DNA from: Flaviflexus massiliensis | Lineage (GTDB): Bacteria > Actinomycetota > Actinomycetes > Actinomycetales > Actinomycetaceae | Length of the DNA: 64,000 nucleotides | Reading direction: 5' to 3' | Assembly: GCF_001375495.1 (NCBI RefSeq) | Contig: NZ_LN831058.1 | Span: forward strand, 1,198,768 to 1,262,767 | Part shown: positions 61,057-64,000 of the stretch, in pieces | Layout: every line of letters begins with the position of its first letter | How positions within the stretch are numbered: the stretch's first letter is position 1 | Program-made: the position numbers and the translations under genes | Notes under the pieces: model-generated | What the model was told of the DNA's origin: nothing | Database searches by the model: none | What the model saw: only the letters and a program-made list of their open reading frames with translations

Positions 61057-61998
61057 ATGAGCGCGGCTGACCTGCATGTACCCGTCCTGCTGGACACGTG
61101 CATGGAGCTTCTCGCACCCGCGCTCACCGAACCCTCACTCCTCATTGACGCGACCCTCGGTATGGGAGGGCACACGGAAGCCGCACTCACGCGGTTCCCG
61201 AACCTCCGGGTCGTTGGAATCGACCGCGATCCGGAAGCCATCAGGCTCGCATCCGAACGCCTTGCTCCCTTTGGGGACAGGTTTGTGGCCGAGCACGCCG
61301 AGTACGACCAGATCGGGCGGATCGCAGAGAAGCACGGGAGGCCCCAGGGGATTCTCATGGATCTCGGAGTCTCCTCCCTTCAGCTGGACGACGCCTCACG
61401 GGGCTTTGCCTACGCGCAGGATGCTCCTCTGGATATGCGGATGGATACCTCGCAGGGGCCGACCGCGCAGGATCTGATCTCCTCCTCAACCCACGGTGAA
61501 CTCGCACGCATCATCTCCACCTACGGGGAGGAGCGATTTGCCGGCAAGATCGCATCCAAGATCATGAACCACCCGGACCGCGACCACCTCACGACCTCCC
61601 AGTTGGCTGACCTCGTGAAGGAAGCTATTCCCGCTGCGGCCCGCCGCACGGGAGGCAACCCGGCCAAGAGAACCTTTCAGGCCCTGCGCATCGCGGTCAA
61701 CGACGAGATGGCGATCCTGGAGCGAGCACTACCCGCCGCCATGGAGTGCCTGGATGTTGGCGGTCGCCTCGTCGTCGAGTCCTACCACTCGCTCGAGGAC
61801 CGAATCGTCAAGCGCGCCATGACCGAGGGGGCGACCTCCTCAACACCGATCGGGGTTCCGGTCGACCTCGACACACCTCCCTTCACACTCATCACCAAGA
61901 AAGCAATTCAGGCCGACGCGGCCGAGATTGCAAGAAACCCACGATCAGCTTCGGTGCGGGTACGTGCCTGCGAGAAAACCAGTAAAGGACGACAATGA
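61057..61998 (+). CDS. rsmH: 16S rRNA (cytosine(1402)-N4)-methyltransferase
   Basis: 313-residue SAM enzyme (MraW). HVPVLLDTCMELL, LIDATLGMGGHTEAAL (SAM loop), GILMDLGVSSLQLDDASRGFAY, and VVESYHSLEDRIVKRAM near the end. GAGGTGCC precedes ATG 61057. Its stop overlaps ftsL (ATGA). Confidence 0.97.
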   Translation: MSAADLHVPVLLDTCMELLAPALTEPSLLIDATLGMGGHTEAALTRFPNLRVVGIDRDPEAIRLASERLAPFGDRFVAEHAEYDQIGRIAEKHGRPQGILMDLGVSSLQLDDASRGFAYAQDAPLDMRMDTSQGPTAQDLISSSTHGELARIISTYGEERFAGKIASKIMNHPDRDHLTTSQLADLVKEAIPAAARRTGGNPAKRTFQALRIAVNDEMAILERALPAAMECLDVGGRLVVESYHSLEDRIVKRAMTEGATSSTPIGVPVDLDTPPFTLITKKAIQADAAEIARNPRSASVRVRACEKTSKGRQ

Positions 61999-62399
61999 GC
62001 GCAACAGCTTCCGCCACCGCACCAGTAGCTCACCCGGCGCGCCGGCCCGTCGTAACCGGGCTGCCGGCCATTCAAGTCGTCCCCACTCCCGCACCCATGA
62101 AGGGCTTCGTGCTAGCCACGATTGCCTGCATCGTCCTGTTCTGTGGGGCTCTTGCAACAGTTTTTATGCTCAACACCGCCATGGTCGAGGGTGCCTACAA
62201 GATTCAGGAACAGCAGGTGCTGCTCAATGATCTTGCCGACACGCGCAACACGCTTGTCGACGAGATTTCGGAAGCCTCAACCGCGGGTGCACTGCGCGAA
62301 CGGGCCGAATCGATGGGTCTGGTTCCCGCGACCGAGATTCGTCACGTTGACCTCGGTCCCGGTGTCGTTACCGGTGGTAGCGTCGACAGCGGGCAATAA
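61995..62399 (+). CDS. ftsL: Cell division protein FtsL-like
   Basis: 134-residue bitopic protein: about 35 cytosolic residues, one membrane helix (about 36-58, GFVLATIACIVLFCGALATVFML), then a leucine-zipper-like coiled coil (about 65-110). Weakly conserved; assigned from topology and position between rsmH and ftsI. Coupled to both neighbours (ATGA and TAATG). Confidence 0.85.
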   Translation: MSATASATAPVAHPARRPVVTGLPAIQVVPTPAPMKGFVLATIACIVLFCGALATVFMLNTAMVEGAYKIQEQQVLLNDLADTRNTLVDEISEASTAGALRERAESMGLVPATEIRHVDLGPGVVTGGSVDSGQ

Positions 62400-64000
62400 T
62401 GGCTGACGTGAGTACCACGTCCCTCAAAGCCCGATTGCAGAAGTTTCGCAAACGGGTCACTTTCGACAACAGCTTCGTTTCCAGGCTGAAGGCCATCATC
62501 GTGGTTTTCGTTGTTGGGCTCGCACTCCTGTCCGTGCGGCTGATCGACCTTCAGGTGGTCCGCGCAGACACGCTCGCCGATACCGCAGTTCAGCACCGGT
62601 CCCGTACCTATACTATCCCGGCGGAACGAGGCCAGATTGTGGACTCGAACGGTAACGTGCTTGCCGTGTCTCGTGAACGCTACAACGTGGCGGTCAACCA
62701 GAATCTCATCGGTGACTACGTGCGCAGGGACGAGGACGGCACCATCATTGGCAGGGGCGCACCCGCTGCCGCGGAAGCACTCGCCCCGATCCTCGGTATT
62801 GATGAGGCGCGCCTTGCCGGCATGCTCTACGGCGGGGACACGAAATCAACCTGGACCTATATTGCCCGCGACGTGTCACCCGAAGTGTGGCGGCAGATCA
62901 ACTCCTACGGGATCCCCGGGATCGAGCCGGAACAGTTCATGCGCAGGGAATACCCGAACGGCAAGGTCGGGGCATCCGTTCTTGGCTTCCTCGGTGAGGA
63001 TGACTCGGGAAATATTGGTGGCCAGGCCGGTATTGAACGGACCATGGATGAGGAACTGACTGGCGTCGATGGTTCGCTCACCGTCGAGATTTCTCGCTCG
63101 GGTGCCGTTATTCCCACCGGCAGAACAATTGAGGAAGCTGCCCAGCACGGCAGCACCGTGACTCTCACAACCGACGTGGATCTGCAGTATGCCTTGGACG
63201 AGGCACTGAACACCTCGGTTGAGGCCCAGGGTGCGGAATGGGGTGCCGCGATCGCGATCGAGGTCGATACCGGACGCGTTCTTGCCCTGTCCGATACCGG
63301 AACCTACGACCCGCAGAACCCGGGCGAAGGCGGCTCGGTTGGCTCTCGCGTTGTTCAGACCCCCGTTGAACCCGGTTCTTCCGGCAAGCTCATGACGTTC
63401 TCGGCCGCCCTCGACCAGGGAACGGTCACGCCTCTCACCATGTTCCCGGTCTCGTCCACGATCACGATGCCGAACGGGGAGACGATCAAGGACAACGATG
63501 CGCACGCGTCGGAGAACATGACCGTTGCCGGCATTCTTGCCAAGTCCTATAACACCGGGCTCATCCAGATCGGTGACACGATCGACGACGATACCCGGTA
63601 CGAATACATGCGGCTGTTTGGTTTGGGGGAGCGGACCGGTCTCGAACTGCCCGCCGAATCGGCTGGCATCATCTCCGGTCCCGACACGTGGGGTAACCGC
63701 ACGCGGTACACAACCATGTTCGGTCAGTCCTACGCCCTCACAACCGCCCAGCTAGGGCAGATGGTGGCAACGATCGCGAACGGGGGAGTGCGCACCGACC
63801 TTCACATCATCGACTCGATCACCCGCCCCGACGGCACGGTCGAGCCCACAATTGTGTCCGACCCGGTACGAGTCATTGAAGAGGAAACAGCCGGCCAGAT
63901 GCTGAGTATCATGCAGGCTGTGACTGAAAGTGGTTCAACGGGTTACTACGCGCGGATCCCCGGCTACAACGTGGCCGGCAAGACCGGTACGGCACAGATG
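62399..64000 (+). CDS. ftsI: Peptidoglycan transpeptidase FtsI (PBP), 3' end outside window
   Basis: Class B penicillin-binding protein for septal cross-linking. ATG 62399 overlaps the ftsL stop; 534 codons remain open to the last base. N-terminal cytosolic 35 residues, membrane helix (about 36-55, IIVVFVVGLALLSVRLIDL), pedestal domain (AERGQIVDSNGNVLA), and the transpeptidase with SxxK in VEPGSSGKLM, SxN in KSYNTG and KTG in VAGKTGTAQM at the window end. The SxxK box reads SSGK where most FtsI have STFK. The C-terminal residues are not visible. Confidence 0.95.
   Translation, partial: MADVSTTSLKARLQKFRKRVTFDNSFVSRLKAIIVVFVVGLALLSVRLIDLQVVRADTLADTAVQHRSRTYTIPAERGQIVDSNGNVLAVSRERYNVAVNQNLIGDYVRRDEDGTIIGRGAPAAAEALAPILGIDEARLAGMLYGGDTKSTWTYIARDVSPEVWRQINSYGIPGIEPEQFMRREYPNGKVGASVLGFLGEDDSGNIGGQAGIERTMDEELTGVDGSLTVEISRSGAVIPTGRTIEEAAQHGSTVTLTTDVDLQYALDEALNTSVEAQGAEWGAAIAIEVDTGRVLALSDTGTYDPQNPGEGGSVGSRVVQTPVEPGSSGKLMTFSAALDQGTVTPLTMFPVSSTITMPNGETIKDNDAHASENMTVAGILAKSYNTGLIQIGDTIDDDTRYEYMRLFGLGERTGLELPAESAGIISGPDTWGNRTRYTTMFGQSYALTTAQLGQMVATIANGGVRTDLHIIDSITRPDGTVEPTIVSDPVRVIEEETAGQMLSIMQAVTESGSTGYYARIPGYNVAGKTGTAQM

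Overview
This window looks like chromosome of a high-GC Gram-positive actinobacterium. The gene content and order (rimP-nusA-ylxR-infB-rbfA-truB, rpsO-pnp-M16 peptidase-dapB, dapA-rnj-ftsK, pgsA-pncC-clgR-DUF3046-recA-recX-miaB-miaA, lexA/nrdR, dinB-DUF3040-mraZ-rsmH-ftsL-ftsI) are the actinobacterial core arrangement. Codons favour G/C in third position, and several start codons are GTG. My inference is a relative of the Actinomycetaceae (Actinomyces/Flaviflexus-like); no rRNA or tRNA is present to test this. No CRISPR array, IS element, prophage or tRNA was seen.

Layout. 1-5.1 kb: a compact catabolic operon (HpcH/HpaI aldolase, nitrilase-family amidase, three-part TRAP transporter, RraA-like aldolase), overlapping or tightly spaced throughout. 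5.3-7.4 kb: a nucleoside hydrolase and a membrane-anchored protein on the minus strand. 7.5-13.3 kb: the nusA-infB translation operon. 13.4-17.5 kb: a CdaR-type regulator divergent from a GntP permease and glycerate kinase. 18.5-28.6 kb: a Cys/His-rich miniprotein coupled to ribF, then rpsO, pnp, pepR, dapB, a GNAT, dapA and RNase J. 28.9-35 kb: ornithine cyclodeaminase, ftsK, a secreted protein, CapA. 35-43.9 kb: pgsA, pncC, clgR, DUF3046, recA, recX, a SatD-like protein, a membrane protein, miaB, miaA, a DapF-fold protein and an RsmC-like methyltransferase. 44-49 kb: hflX, a DinG helicase, lexA, a small SOS-controlled membrane protein, nrdR. 49-58.7 kb: fadD, serA, DUF3151, helD, PAC2, a broken MFS gene, a spermidine-synthase-like gene. 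58.7-64 kb: dinB, DUF3040 and the start of the dcw cluster; ftsI runs off the end.

Points that stand out. (1) The protein at the dapF locus keeps the DapF fold but contains no cysteine at all, so both catalytic residues are gone. (2) Both aldolases of the TRAP operon lack the arginine that normally holds the pyruvate enolate. (3) A 94-residue tail-anchored protein sits between two LexA boxes opposite lexA, the position held by DivS/ChiZ cell-division inhibitors in other actinobacteria. (4) hflX appears to start at ATT. (5) Thirteen genes show TANNNT followed 6-8 nt later by the start codon, the signature of leaderless mRNAs. (6) The MFS gene is split by a 193-bp noisy duplication that looks more like an assembly fault than biology. 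(7) Gene ends carry unusually long, perfect hairpins, several of them shared by convergent genes.
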